NCBI GenBank assembly: GCA_028285625.1
Contig: JANQOX010000005.1
Coordinates: 248,001-312,000, forward strand
Length of the DNA: 64,000 nt
Reading direction: 5' to 3'
Origin: Myxococcota bacterium
Lineage (GTDB): Bacteria > Myxococcota_A > UBA9160 > UBA6930
Position 1 is the stretch's first letter, and each line of letters opens with the position of its first letter. Shown here piece by piece: positions 1 through 8,173 of the stretch. A program made the translations under genes and the position numbers. Below the pieces are notes generated by a model, which was not told where the DNA came from, made no database searches, and saw nothing but the letters and a program-made list of their open reading frames with translations.

Positions 1-90
1 CGCGCCCCACGAGAGTGCGCAGGCGAGGGCGATCCGCGCGACGGCAGCCTGTGTGCGAAGAAGGGGGATTCCGAGCATCACGCGCCGCAT
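1..90 (-). CDS. possible N-terminus of an exported protein (cut by window edge)
   Basis: Reading leftward from an ATG at 90, the frame stays open to the window edge (30 codons). It encodes a short basic N-terminus (MRR) followed by a moderately hydrophobic stretch ending ARIALACALS, as in a signal peptide. No convincing ribosome binding site precedes it, and a second in-frame ATG lies at 78. Too little is visible to assign a family, and in GC-rich DNA such a frame can be open by chance. Confidence 0.3.
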   Translation of the reverse strand, partial: MRRVMLGIPLLRTQAAVARIALACALSWGA

Positions 91-133
91 ACGCACTGGG
101 AAGGGCACGCGTTTCGCCGGGCGCCCGCGGCCC

Positions 134-535
134 TCAGTGGACCGACGTCGCCTCGCCCAGGGTGAACGTCGCGATGTCGGCGTCGAAGGACTCTCCCCCA
201 CGGGTGACCATCTGGTAGCTGCCGCGCATGCTGCCGACGGGGGTCTCGAGCGGGCAGGCCGACGTGTACTCGAACGACTCACCGGGTGCGAGCCACGGCT
301 GCTCGCCGACCACGCCCGGCCCCTGGACCTCCTCGCGCTTGCCATCGCCGTCCGTGATGATCCAGTGGCGACTGACGAGTTGCGCGGTCTCGGCGCCCTC
401 GTTCGAGATCGTGATCTGGTAGCCGAACAGCCACTTGCCGTCGTCCGGCTGGCTCTGCTCGGGGACGAAGAAGGACCGCACCTGCACCCGGATGCCCCGG
501 GTCACCGCATCGGATTCGAACATGCGGAGGAGCAT
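134..535 (-). CDS. apaG: ApaG (DUF525) protein
   Basis: This 133-residue protein spans the whole ApaG domain at about the family's usual length. The conserved core is plain: an N-terminal beta strand rich in V/Q (RGIRVQVRSFFVPEQS), the WLFGYQITISN strand, then VQGPGVVGEQP and LAPGESFEYTS, as in Escherichia coli ApaG. The fold is an immunoglobulin-like beta sandwich; the protein is linked genetically to Co/Mg resistance, but its biochemical role is not settled. It is a cytoplasmic single-gene unit divergent from the lipoprotein at 593. An alternative ATG lies at 523; neither start has a clear Shine-Dalgarno sequence. Confidence 0.93.
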   Translation of the reverse strand: MLLRMFESDAVTRGIRVQVRSFFVPEQSQPDDGKWLFGYQITISNEGAETAQLVSRHWIITDGDGKREEVQGPGVVGEQPWLAPGESFEYTSACPLETPVGSMRGSYQMVTRGGESFDADIATFTLGEATSVH

Positions 536-592
536 ACCCGTCGGCCCGGTGGCGCACCGGACCCGGAGCGCGATCTGCGGTACCCACAGGCC

Positions 593-1195
593 ATGAGGCG
601 GATGGCGTTGGCGATGGTGCTCGTGCTCGGCATGGGCTGCTCCCAGAAGGCACAGGAGGCAGGCAAGGGCGCGGCGGCCGGGGCCCTGGCGGGTGCCCTG
701 GCCGGCGTCGTGCTCGCCGCGATCACCGGCAACGTCGAAGAACTGGTGGTGCTCGGCGCGGCACTCGGCGCGGGCATCGGGGCCGGTGAGGGGGCGACGT
801 CGGTGCGGTCCGACGCCAAGTACCGCCCCGAACGCCCCGGCCCCGCGTCACCGGCCTACCGCGCCGAGCTCGAACGCATGCTCGGGCCCGAGGCCTACGC
901 CGGGATCAAGGCGCTGGCATGGTGCGACTACGACCGGGCACTCGCCCATGCGCGTGTCGCAGCGACCTCCGCGCGGCGCGACCACGCGCTGGCGGGCGCG
1001 TGGGTGGGCGCCATCACCGAGGCGGATGCCGGCCGAACCGAGGCGGCGACGCGTTGGCTCGAGGCCGCGGCCGAACAGGACACCGTCTACGACACGCCGG
1101 AGGAGGCGCAGGAGACGTTGGGCCTCGCCGTGCACGAGCTGCGCGAGATCCGCTACGCGTACGGCCACGAGGAGCGCTGCGCGCGGGGGCTCTAG
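593..1195 (+). CDS. glycine-zipper lipoprotein of unknown function
   Basis: This 200-residue protein begins with a short lipoprotein signal peptide; a lipobox (LGMGC) puts the lipidated cysteine at residue 16. Residues about 25-70 are Ala/Gly-rich with GxxxG spacing (AAAGALAGALAGVV, GAALGAGIGAG), a glycine-zipper pattern seen in outer-membrane-associated proteins of the OmsA/Rickettsia 17 kDa type. The C-terminal half is alpha-helical and Ala/Glu-rich (residues 95-190), resembling a degenerate tetratricopeptide-like array, but I cannot name a family. The ATG at 593 was chosen because it places the signal peptide at the N-terminus; the same frame is open further upstream without coding character. 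Confidence 0.75.
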   Translation: MRRMALAMVLVLGMGCSQKAQEAGKGAAAGALAGALAGVVLAAITGNVEELVVLGAALGAGIGAGEGATSVRSDAKYRPERPGPASPAYRAELERMLGPEAYAGIKALAWCDYDRALAHARVAATSARRDHALAGAWVGAITEADAGRTEAATRWLEAAAEQDTVYDTPEEAQETLGLAVHELREIRYAYGHEERCARGL

Positions 1196-1219
1196 CCGGG
1201 GCCTGGCGACCGCGCCGGG

Positions 1220-2170
1220 TCAGGCTGCGGGCGCGATGCGAAAGTGCGCGACCTGCGTGTCCTCGGTGCCGAGGTCGGTGTAGTTGTCGTCGATGCGCGC
1301 CTGGATGAACTCGCGCCAGGTGAAGCGGCGATAGCGGGGCGGGCCTTCGCAGAGCGCCTCGATCGGCTCGACGACCGCGTTGCGATCGGGGTTGTAGAAG
1401 AACGGGATGCTGTAGCGCTCGCGCCCGGTCATCGGCACGACCCGGTGGACGGCCGCGCGGTAGCGATCGTTGGTCCACACCTGAAGCGTGTCGGCGAGGT
1501 TCACGACGATGGTGCCGGGCTCGGGCGGTACGTCGACCCAACCGTGCTCGCGAGAGTGGGTCTGCAGGCCGCCGGTGGCGTCCTGAAGCAGCAGGGTCAG
1601 CACGCCCGGGTCGGTGTGATGGCCGAGGGCGACGCCGCCGAGCTCGGCGAGACCTGCGCGCTGGGCCTCGGGGACCGGGTCCTCCACCGGGTAGCGGTTC
1701 AGCCGGACCGTGCTGGTGTCGACGTTGCCGACGTGCGCCTTCGCGACGTCGGGCGGCAGGCCGAGGGTCTCGTGCACCAGGGCGACGGTGCGCTCGGAAA
1801 GCCGTCCCATGACCTCGAAGAAGTCCCGCAGGGTCTCGCCAAACCCCGGCAGGTCGGTGGGCCAGGGCGTCCGGTCGCGCTCCGGGACGCGCGGCGACAT
1901 GAAGTCGAAGACCTCCTTGCAGTCGCGGCGACGTTTGGTGAGCTCGCGGTCGTAGTAGCCGAGGGGTCGCTCCTCGGTCCGGCGTACGGCCTCCTTGGTC
2001 GGCGCCGCCGACTCGAAGAAGCGCCGGGTCTCGCGCCAGGTCGCCTCGATGAGGTCGTCCTCACCATGGCCGCGCAGCAGGAAGAACCCGTGGTCGCGGC
2101 AGGCGGCATCCAGCGCGGCACGCTCGGTCTTCGAAGGCGAGCCCAGGTCGAGGGTCGGGACGTGTTCCAC
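1220..2170 (-). CDS. isopenicillin-N-synthase-like 2-oxoglutarate/Fe(II) oxygenase
   Basis: This 316-residue protein has the two-part architecture of plant/fungal-type non-haem dioxygenases: an N-terminal DIOX_N region (residues 5-120) and a C-terminal double-stranded beta helix. The iron facial triad is visible as H185-x-D187 (GHHTDPG) and H242 (AAVHRV), and the 2-oxoglutarate carboxylate pocket as R252-Y-S254 (ERYSIPFF). Such enzymes hydroxylate, desaturate or cyclise small molecules in the cytoplasm; the substrate cannot be read from the sequence. It starts with GTG at 2170, is convergent with the lipoprotein gene and lies 36 bp after the outer-membrane protein gene on the same strand. Confidence 0.9.
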   Translation of the reverse strand: MEHVPTLDLGSPSKTERAALDAACRDHGFFLLRGHGEDDLIEATWRETRRFFESAAPTKEAVRRTEERPLGYYDRELTKRRRDCKEVFDFMSPRVPERDRTPWPTDLPGFGETLRDFFEVMGRLSERTVALVHETLGLPPDVAKAHVGNVDTSTVRLNRYPVEDPVPEAQRAGLAELGGVALGHHTDPGVLTLLLQDATGGLQTHSREHGWVDVPPEPGTIVVNLADTLQVWTNDRYRAAVHRVVPMTGRERYSIPFFYNPDRNAVVEPIEALCEGPPRYRRFTWREFIQARIDDNYTDLGTEDTQVAHFRIAPAA

Positions 2171-2206
2171 GAGATGGCAGCATAGCGCGAGGCCCGCGCC
2201 GCGATC

Positions 2207-3544
2207 TCAGAAGGGGTGGGACACCATGGCGCGAATGCCGAAGCCCTCTTCTCCCACGGCGACGCCCATGCGCACCACGGCCTTCTCGACGAGGGCGCGA
2301 AGGTCGAGCCCGACGTCCCACTTCATGTCCGAGTGCAGCTCGGAGAACGACCACGTCCGCGCGACCCGACCCACCTCGACGAAGGGCACGAACTGGATCC
2401 AGTCGACCTCCGCCTCGATGATGAACTTGATGCGCTTGATGGGGTGCCAGCGAGGGATCAGCCGCAGCTCGGCGGTGTAGTAGATGGCCGCCTTGTCGTT
2501 GAAGCGGTCGGTCGGGAAGGCGCGCAACCGGTAGAAGCCGCCGAGCCGCGAGCCTCGGAAGTGCGGCGGGCGATGGTCGACCGCACGGCGTCCGTCGGGC
2601 CGTGTGGTCTCGTCCCAGCTCGGGGTGTCGCCGGTCCAGAAATCGAGCGCCACGACCTTCTGTCGGAACCAACCGTCCTCGCCGAGGTCGAAGTACTTGC
2701 TGATCTCGAGGTCCCAGGTGGTCCAGCTGTCCGAGGACGAGAACCAACCCGGGTCGCGGGCCACGTTCACCTGCCAGCGGCTGCCGCGGGAGGGGTTGTT
2801 CGCAAAGTCGCGGTTGTCCCACTCGAGCCCGAACTCGACGCCCAGGGTCTTGAAGGACTGGTCGATGTCGTCGACCTCGAAGTGCTGCTGCCGTGCGAAG
2901 AACTCGAGCAGGATCTGCGTGCGCCCGCTCTCCAGCGGATTCCAGGAGACCGCGGAGTCCGGTCCGGTGGCCAGCAGGCCGTCCTGCAGCTCGTAGACGG
3001 CGATCGGATCGTCGGCGAACCCGCCCATGGGCAGCGTGTAGTGGAAGGGGATCTCGAGCCACCACTCGAGCGACGAGTCGTCGATGAATGCGTCCTCGTC
3101 GGAGTCGTTGCTGCCGGGCCGGGGATCGAAGGTCGGGAAGAGCACGTTGTAGGCGCGCGCCTGGTCCCAGCGGCCGGCGTGCCCACGGGGGTCGACGAAC
3201 AGCCGCGGGAAGACCTGGATGTCGAAGGCGCCGCCGTAGAGCGGGACGGTACCGTTGGTGCTGGCGAATGCGGTGATGAACGCAGACGTCCAGGGCTGGT
3301 CGGGGATCGTCGTGGCGTAGACGCCACCCACGAGGAACTTCGTGCTGTCCGTCCAGAAGGCGTACGGAAGCAGCAGGGCCCGTCGCCGGGTGTCCTCGCC
3401 CACGTCCTTCAGGATGGCCTGTCCCCGTGCCGTTTCGGGGGCCGAGGCGAGTAGCCCGAGGATCACGAGCAGGCACGCGCCGAACTGCGCGAGCGCGCCG
3501 CGAACGCGGGAGGGTTTCATTCCGGCGGGTTGGGCGGTAGGCAT
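2207..3544 (-). CDS. outer-membrane beta-barrel protein (BamA/TamA-like surface antigen type)
   Basis: This 445-residue exported protein starts with a signal peptide (hydrophobic stretch GACLLVILGLLASAP, likely cleaved after ARGQA). The mature part is a succession of amphipathic strands with alternating aromatic and charged residues and ends in an aromatic residue (MVSHPF), as outer-membrane barrels do. Strand patterns such as GLEWDNRDFANNPSRGS resemble the D15/BamA surface-antigen barrel, where a conserved N-P-x-x-G motif begins the barrel. There are no visible POTRA domains, so it is a barrel-only relative rather than BamA. The start at 3544 (ATG) keeps clear of the anti-sigma gene ending at 3555; an ATG at 3520 is also plausible. 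Confidence 0.8.
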   Translation of the reverse strand: MPTAQPAGMKPSRVRGALAQFGACLLVILGLLASAPETARGQAILKDVGEDTRRRALLLPYAFWTDSTKFLVGGVYATTIPDQPWTSAFITAFASTNGTVPLYGGAFDIQVFPRLFVDPRGHAGRWDQARAYNVLFPTFDPRPGSNDSDEDAFIDDSSLEWWLEIPFHYTLPMGGFADDPIAVYELQDGLLATGPDSAVSWNPLESGRTQILLEFFARQQHFEVDDIDQSFKTLGVEFGLEWDNRDFANNPSRGSRWQVNVARDPGWFSSSDSWTTWDLEISKYFDLGEDGWFRQKVVALDFWTGDTPSWDETTRPDGRRAVDHRPPHFRGSRLGGFYRLRAFPTDRFNDKAAIYYTAELRLIPRWHPIKRIKFIIEAEVDWIQFVPFVEVGRVARTWSFSELHSDMKWDVGLDLRALVEKAVVRMGVAVGEEGFGIRAMVSHPF

Positions 3545-3554
3545 GGCGCGCAGC

Positions 3555-4856
3555 CTAACAGCCTTCGTCCGCACACGCGCCCGGTCCCGCCCAGTGCAGA
3601 CGCATGCGTTCCGCACCCTCGCCCGCGCCCACGCGAACCCGATACGCGCCTGGCTGGAGCCAGCCGCCCGGCACGTGGAGGACCACGAGCCCGTCGACGA
3701 TCGGCAGCCGATCGCGCAGCTCGCGCTCGCCTTCGACCGCCACGATGCGGATCGCAACCGGATCGGCGGGTTCATCGAGCGCGATCCGCAGCGTGAACCC
3801 GTCCCGCGCCTCGGCGGGCGTCACCTCGCGCAGCGGCGACGCCGTTTCGGCGGGGGGCGTCTCCTCCAGGGTCTCGGCGTCGGTCCTCTCCCGGAGGGCG
3901 TCGGCCCCGGCCCCGACCTGGAACGCACCGGCCTCGGTGGCGGCGGATCGGAACGAGCGCTCGACCTCGGACTCCTCCGTCGCCTTGGCCAGGGCGCCCG
4001 AGCGCGCAGGCACGTTCGCCGATCCGGTTGCCACGCCGGCATCGAGGCTCGAGTCGGCGCCGAGGGCGAACTCGCGCCGTAACTGTCGAAGCTGCGCGCG
4101 TGGCTCGGGGGGGCTCGCCATCGCGTCGTCGGCGTAGGACCGGCCGCTGGCCGACTCACTCTTGCCTGCGGCGCGCGGCGCACGGCCCGGTGCGGGGGCG
4201 ATCTCGCGAAGCTCGCCGCGCGCCCTCACGGACTCGTCGCGCTCCGGCGCCGGGCTCGTCGGCCCCGCGACGGGCGGCGCCATGGCGGCGGGCTCTTGCG
4301 GTGCGGGCGCCTCGGCTTCCGGCTCCTGTGGCGTGGCCACGGGCGGCGGTGCTTCCGACGCCAGGCGGTCGCCCGGAAGCAGGGTGTCCAGATTCGGGAG
4401 CAGCAGCAGGGCGACCAGCGCGTAGGCCAGGACCGGGTTCCAGAGCAGCCGCCCGAGGGCGGCGAGCGGGCCAGGCAGGGGCCGCCTCGTTGCGTCCGCG
4501 ACAGGCGGTTCGTCTCGTGCCGGTGACGTGGCGGCCAGCGCCGCGGGGGCGAACGCACGCAGCGCGCGCAGTTCGTCGCGGCATGGCGCGCAGCCCTCCA
4601 GGTGCTGCTCCAGTCCCAGGCGCTCCGACTCCGCCAGCCCGCGGCGGTCGGCGTCGAAGCGGGCCAGGAGCTCCGGATCGGGGTGCGCGTCGGCCCCTTC
4701 GGCCCGGAGGGCTTCGTGCAGCTCGGTCCACGCGCGCACCTCGGCGGTGCAGTCCGCGCAGCGCGGGTAGTGGTCGCGAAACGCGTCGAAGTCGGCCCGC
4801 GCGGGCTCCGCGAGGAAGTCCAGAAGGTCGAGGTCGTGGGTGCGTCGGCAGCTCAC
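3555..4856 (-). CDS. transmembrane anti-sigma factor with two zinc-finger motifs
   Basis: This 433-residue protein overlaps the sigma gene start-to-stop (ATGA at 4853-4856), so the two are translationally coupled. The cytoplasmic part carries two H-x3-C-x2-C motifs of the zf-HC2 anti-sigma type, H29/C33/C36 and H85/C89/C92. One transmembrane segment follows at about residues 139-156 (NPVLAYALVALLLLP). The periplasmic part has a long Ala/Pro/Glu-rich linker (about 160-240) and a C-terminal beta-rich domain (about 330-433) that may sense an envelope signal. Its expected role is to hold the neighbouring ECF sigma factor at the membrane until released. Two zinc-finger repeats in one anti-sigma factor are less usual than one. 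Confidence 0.9.
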   Translation of the reverse strand: MSCRRTHDLDLLDFLAEPARADFDAFRDHYPRCADCTAEVRAWTELHEALRAEGADAHPDPELLARFDADRRGLAESERLGLEQHLEGCAPCRDELRALRAFAPAALAATSPARDEPPVADATRRPLPGPLAALGRLLWNPVLAYALVALLLLPNLDTLLPGDRLASEAPPPVATPQEPEAEAPAPQEPAAMAPPVAGPTSPAPERDESVRARGELREIAPAPGRAPRAAGKSESASGRSYADDAMASPPEPRAQLRQLRREFALGADSSLDAGVATGSANVPARSGALAKATEESEVERSFRSAATEAGAFQVGAGADALRERTDAETLEETPPAETASPLREVTPAEARDGFTLRIALDEPADPVAIRIVAVEGERELRDRLPIVDGLVVLHVPGGWLQPGAYRVRVGAGEGAERMRLHWAGPGACADEGC

Positions 4857-5443
4857 GTCTCGAAGGTCTCCGCAGCGGCCGTTTCTGGATCAGGGCCCGG
4901 ATCGCCGTCCAATCGGCGGCGCAGCTTCTCGAGGCCCGTCCGAAGCTTGCGTTTGAGGGTACCGAGGGGAATGCCGGATCGGTCCGCCATCTCCTGATAG
5001 GTGTGGCCGGCCACGTAGACCCCCTCCACCAGGTCGCGATCGTCGGCGGGGAGCGTGTCGAGAGCCTCGCGCAGGTCGTGGCGCACCGGTGCCGGAAGCG
5101 GCTCGGTGTCGGTGGCCGCCGCCGCGCACGCGTCCTCCCAGGGCAGGGTTTCCTTCTCCTGGTGCCGCAGCCGACGCTTCAGGCGGTCCATGAACTTGTT
5201 GCGGGTGACGATCCGGACGTATCCCACGAAGGCCTGCGGATCGCGGAGCTTGCCTGCGCGGGCGTTCGCCACCACCGCCGCCAGCACCTCCTGACGCAGG
5301 TCGTCCCACTCCTGCTCGAAGTCGTAGGCGCGAAGCTGCCGCAGGCACCCCGTCACCAGCCGGTTGAAGACCAGGAAGGCAGCGCGATCGCCCTCGAGCA
5401 GGCGCTCGAGCGTGGCGGCCCAATCGGTCTGCGCCGGCTCCAT
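4853..5443 (-). CDS. ECF-type RNA polymerase sigma factor
   Basis: This 196-residue protein has sigma region 2 (about residues 15-85, with DDLRQEVLAAVV and FVGYVRIVTRNKFMDRLKR) and region 4 with a helix-turn-helix (about 130-180: LPADDRDLVEGVYVAGHTYQEMA, then GIPLGTLKRKLRTGLEKLR). It lacks regions 1 and 3, which defines the extracytoplasmic-function group. It is coupled to the anti-sigma gene by a 4-bp overlap. I chose the ATG at 5443; an upstream ATG at 5521 would add 26 residues without sigma similarity. Its likely targets include its own operon and possibly the divergent VIT/VWA gene, since both face the palindrome at 5533. Confidence 0.92.
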   Translation of the reverse strand: MEPAQTDWAATLERLLEGDRAAFLVFNRLVTGCLRQLRAYDFEQEWDDLRQEVLAAVVANARAGKLRDPQAFVGYVRIVTRNKFMDRLKRRLRHQEKETLPWEDACAAAATDTEPLPAPVRHDLREALDTLPADDRDLVEGVYVAGHTYQEMADRSGIPLGTLKRKLRTGLEKLRRRLDGDPGPDPETAAAETFET

Positions 5444-5532
5444 GGCGCCGCGACGGTACGGCGCAACCCGCCGCGAATCCAGAGGTTTCGGCACATCTGC
5501 CCCCGTGCGAGGCCGGTGCATGAGACCCCGGT

Positions 5533-5548
5533 GATCCGATTTCGGATC
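5533..5548. promoter_or_regulatory. palindrome between divergent sigma and VIT/VWA genes
   Basis: GATCCGA and TCGGATC form perfect 7-bp arms separated by TT, and a further half-site-like CGGATCA follows at 5561. The element sits centrally between the divergently transcribed ECF sigma factor and VIT/VWA genes, where an operator for a dimeric regulator would be expected. No binding protein can be named. Confidence 0.4.
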
Positions 5549-5566
5549 CCTGCAGACCTACGGATC

Positions 5567-5582
5567 AGGGGCCAAGGCCCCT
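5567..5582 (+). promoter_or_regulatory. leader hairpin before the VIT/VWA gene
   Basis: AGGGGCC and GGCCCCT pair perfectly around an AA loop. The hairpin ends a few bases before the GGAGG-type ribosome binding site of the gene starting at 5597. It could affect mRNA stability or ribosome access; no T-run follows, so it is not an intrinsic terminator. Confidence 0.35.
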
Positions 5583-5596
5583 CACCGGAGGTCCTC

Positions 5597-8122
5597 ATGC
5601 GTGTTTCTTCTCCTCGGCTTGCTCTTCGTCTCGTCGGGCGGCTCGTCGCCCGGGCATCCGCCCTGCTGCTCGCGGCCTTTGCGCTCACGCTGCTCGCCGC
5701 GCCGGGCACGGCGACGGAGGTGGACGTCCCCCTGCCTCGCTACGAGCCCGGCGAAGCCGGCTCCGGCCGTCTCGTCAGTGCCGGGCCGCCCGATGCCCCC
5801 GCCATCGACTGCCCGCTCGAGCACACCGACGTGCGGGTCTCGGTATCGGGCTTCGTCGCACGGGTGCACGTGACCCAGCGCTTTCGCAACCCCAGCCCCG
5901 ACGCCATCGAGGCGGTCTACACCTTCCCGCTCTCGGATCGCGGTGCCGTCGATGCCATGTGGATGCGAACCGGGGGTCGCGAGATTCGCGGCGAGATCCA
6001 CCGGCGCGAAGAGGCGCGGCGCATCTACGACGACGCGCGCGCCGCGGGCCAGGTCGCCGCACTGCTCGATCAGGAGCGCCCCAACATCTTCACGCAGTCG
6101 GTCGCGAACGTGATGCCGGGCGCGACGGTGGAGATCGAGATCCACTACGTCGAGACGCTGCGCTTCGAAGCCGGCACCTTCTCCTTCGCGTTCCCGACGG
6201 TCGTGGGGCCTCGCTTCATTCCGGGGGTCCCTCGCGATCACTCGCCTCGGGGCACCGGGTGGTCCCCGGACACGGGACGCGTGCCCGACGCCTCGCGCAT
6301 CACGCCGCCGGTTGCGCCCGAGGGCACGCGCGCGGGGCACGACATCGCGATCGAGGTGGCCCTCGACGCAGGGGTTCCGATCCTCGGGCTCGAAGCCCCG
6401 CTCCACCGCGTCGACGTCGAGCGCGATGGCACCGACCGGGCGCAGGTGCGGCTCTCGCGCCTGGGGGCGATCCCGAACCGCGACTTCGTGCTGCGCTGGA
6501 CGGTCGCCACCGATCAGGTGACGAGCGGCGCGCTTGCGCACCGCATGCCCGGCGAGGAGGGCTTCGTCTCGCTGGTGCTGCTTCCGCCCGAGCGCGTCGA
6601 GCCGACGCGCGCGGTGCCCAAGGAGCTGGTGTTCGTGATCGACCGATCGGGCTCGCAGCGCGGCCTGCCGCTGGCCAAGGCGAAGGAGACGATGCTCTGG
6701 ATCCTCGATCACATGCATCCGCAGGACACGTTCCAGGTGATCGACTTCGGAAGCACCGCGAACCGGCTGTTCGATCGGCCGCGGCTGGCCGGGCCCGGCA
6801 TGAAGGCGCGGGCGCGCGCGTACGTCGAGGCGCTCGAGGCCAACGGCGGCACCCTGATGGCCGAGGCGATCCGAGAGGTCGCGGCGACCCCCGCCGAGGG
6901 AGGTCGCCTGCGAGTCGTGGCGTTCATGACCGACGGCTACATCGGCAACGACCACGAGGTGCTGTCCCTGGTGCGCGAAGTGCGCGGCACCTCGCGCTGG
7001 TTCCCGTTCGGCACGGGCAACTCGGTGAACCGCTACCTGATCGAGGGGATGGCGCGCGAGGGCGGAGGCGAGCCCGAGTTCGTGCTGCTCGGCGAGCCAG
7101 GTGAACGCGTCGCCGAACGCTTCTGGCAGCGCATCGCCTCGCCCGTGCTGACCGACGTGCGCGTGCACTTCGAGGGGGGCGGCGTTCACGACGTGTTCCC
7201 CCGCGAGCCCTCGGACCTGTGGGCCGAGCGGCCGCTGGTCTTCCACGCGCGCTACGCCCGCGCCGGTCGCATGCGCGTGGTCGTGGAGGGCCGTCACGCG
7301 GGCGGGCCCTACCGCGAGGTGATGGAGGTGGATCTGCCCCGGCGTGCCCGCGACCACGACGCGCTCGGCTCGCTCTGGGCGCGAGCGCAGGTGCAGACGC
7401 TGCTGCGGCGTGACCTGCGTGCACTCGGCAACGGGACCTTTCCGCAGGCGGTGCGCGAGGCGGTCGTCGAGATCGCGTTGGCCCATCGGCTCGTCACGCC
7501 CTTCACGTCCTTCGTGGCCGTGGAGGATCGGGTGGTGAACGACGGGGGACAGACCCGGACCGTGCCGGTGCCCGTGGAGATGCCCCAGGGCGTGACCCAC
7601 GAGGGCGTCTTCGGGTCGGATCAGAGGGTCGGCCGGGCCTCGCGCGCTCAGGCCAAGTACGCCCTGGGAGTGGGCAGCCAGGTGATGTCCGCCGCACCGG
7701 CCCCGGTGATGGCCGAAGCGCACCGGGAGATGGAGGTGGATCGGCCGAGGTCCGTTCCCACCGAGGCCGATGCCGATCACCCGACCGAGCCAGGCCGGGG
7801 CCATGCGTCCCAGTCGACCCTTGCACGCCTCTCGGCACTCGATCCTGCCGTGCGAGCACGGCTCTCGCCCGGCGTGGTCGCGCTGCTGGAGAACGGCGCC
7901 ACCGCGGTTCCCATGGCCGAGCGCCGGGACGGTCGGGTGCGTATCCGGGTGGCGGCCCGGCGGGTCGATCCCACGCTGCGCCGGGCGCTCGAAGCGGCTG
8001 GGCTCGAGATCACCCTTTCGAGTGATGAGGGCTGGCTCGAGGGCTGGGCCGAGGCCACCGACCTGATCGACGTGGCCGGCGTAGAGGGCGTCGAGCGCGT
8101 CGAAGTGGCCGGCGAAGCTTGA
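5597..8122 (+). CDS. exported VIT and von Willebrand A domain protein (inter-alpha-trypsin-inhibitor heavy-chain-like)
   Basis: This 841-residue protein has a signal peptide (residues 1-36, ending LLAAPGTATE). A VIT domain follows at about residues 70-200 (VHVTQRFRNPSPDAIEAVYTFPL, then QERPNIFTQSVANVMPGATVEI). A von Willebrand A domain lies at about 343-520 with an intact metal-ion-dependent adhesion site start, DRSGS. The C-terminal 200 residues are less typical and end without a sorting tail, unlike the marine proteobacterial sortase-target proteins of similar build. It probably acts at the cell surface or in the periplasm in adhesion or protein-protein contact. The ATG at 5597 follows a good GGAGG. 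It lies divergent from the ECF sigma/anti-sigma pair, which may control it. Confidence 0.9.
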   Translation: MRVSSPRLALRLVGRLVARASALLLAAFALTLLAAPGTATEVDVPLPRYEPGEAGSGRLVSAGPPDAPAIDCPLEHTDVRVSVSGFVARVHVTQRFRNPSPDAIEAVYTFPLSDRGAVDAMWMRTGGREIRGEIHRREEARRIYDDARAAGQVAALLDQERPNIFTQSVANVMPGATVEIEIHYVETLRFEAGTFSFAFPTVVGPRFIPGVPRDHSPRGTGWSPDTGRVPDASRITPPVAPEGTRAGHDIAIEVALDAGVPILGLEAPLHRVDVERDGTDRAQVRLSRLGAIPNRDFVLRWTVATDQVTSGALAHRMPGEEGFVSLVLLPPERVEPTRAVPKELVFVIDRSGSQRGLPLAKAKETMLWILDHMHPQDTFQVIDFGSTANRLFDRPRLAGPGMKARARAYVEALEANGGTLMAEAIREVAATPAEGGRLRVVAFMTDGYIGNDHEVLSLVREVRGTSRWFPFGTGNSVNRYLIEGMAREGGGEPEFVLLGEPGERVAERFWQRIASPVLTDVRVHFEGGGVHDVFPREPSDLWAERPLVFHARYARAGRMRVVVEGRHAGGPYREVMEVDLPRRARDHDALGSLWARAQVQTLLRRDLRALGNGTFPQAVREAVVEIALAHRLVTPFTSFVAVEDRVVNDGGQTRTVPVPVEMPQGVTHEGVFGSDQRVGRASRAQAKYALGVGSQVMSAAPAPVMAEAHREMEVDRPRSVPTEADADHPTEPGRGHASQSTLARLSALDPAVRARLSPGVVALLENGATAVPMAERRDGRVRIRVAARRVDPTLRRALEAAGLEITLSSDEGWLEGWAEATDLIDVAGVEGVERVEVAGEA

Positions 8123-8149
8123 CCGCTTCGGGGGGAGCGCGCACCATCA

Positions 8150-8171
8150 GGCCGGCCGTGAGAGGCCGGCC
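8150..8171 (+). promoter_or_regulatory. GC-rich hairpin overlapping the efflux operon leader
   Basis: GGCCGGCC repeats on both sides of GTGAGA, giving a perfect 8-bp stem that ends two bases before the ATG at 8174. It covers the position where the ribosome binding site would be, so it might limit translation of the first efflux gene. It could also mark the end of the upstream transcript, but no T-run follows. Confidence 0.4.
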
Positions 8172-8173
8172 CC

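Noticed and set aside
5582..7804. Long minus-strand open frame opposite the VIT/VWA gene
   Set aside because: Shadow frame; the plus strand has clear VIT and VWA domains.
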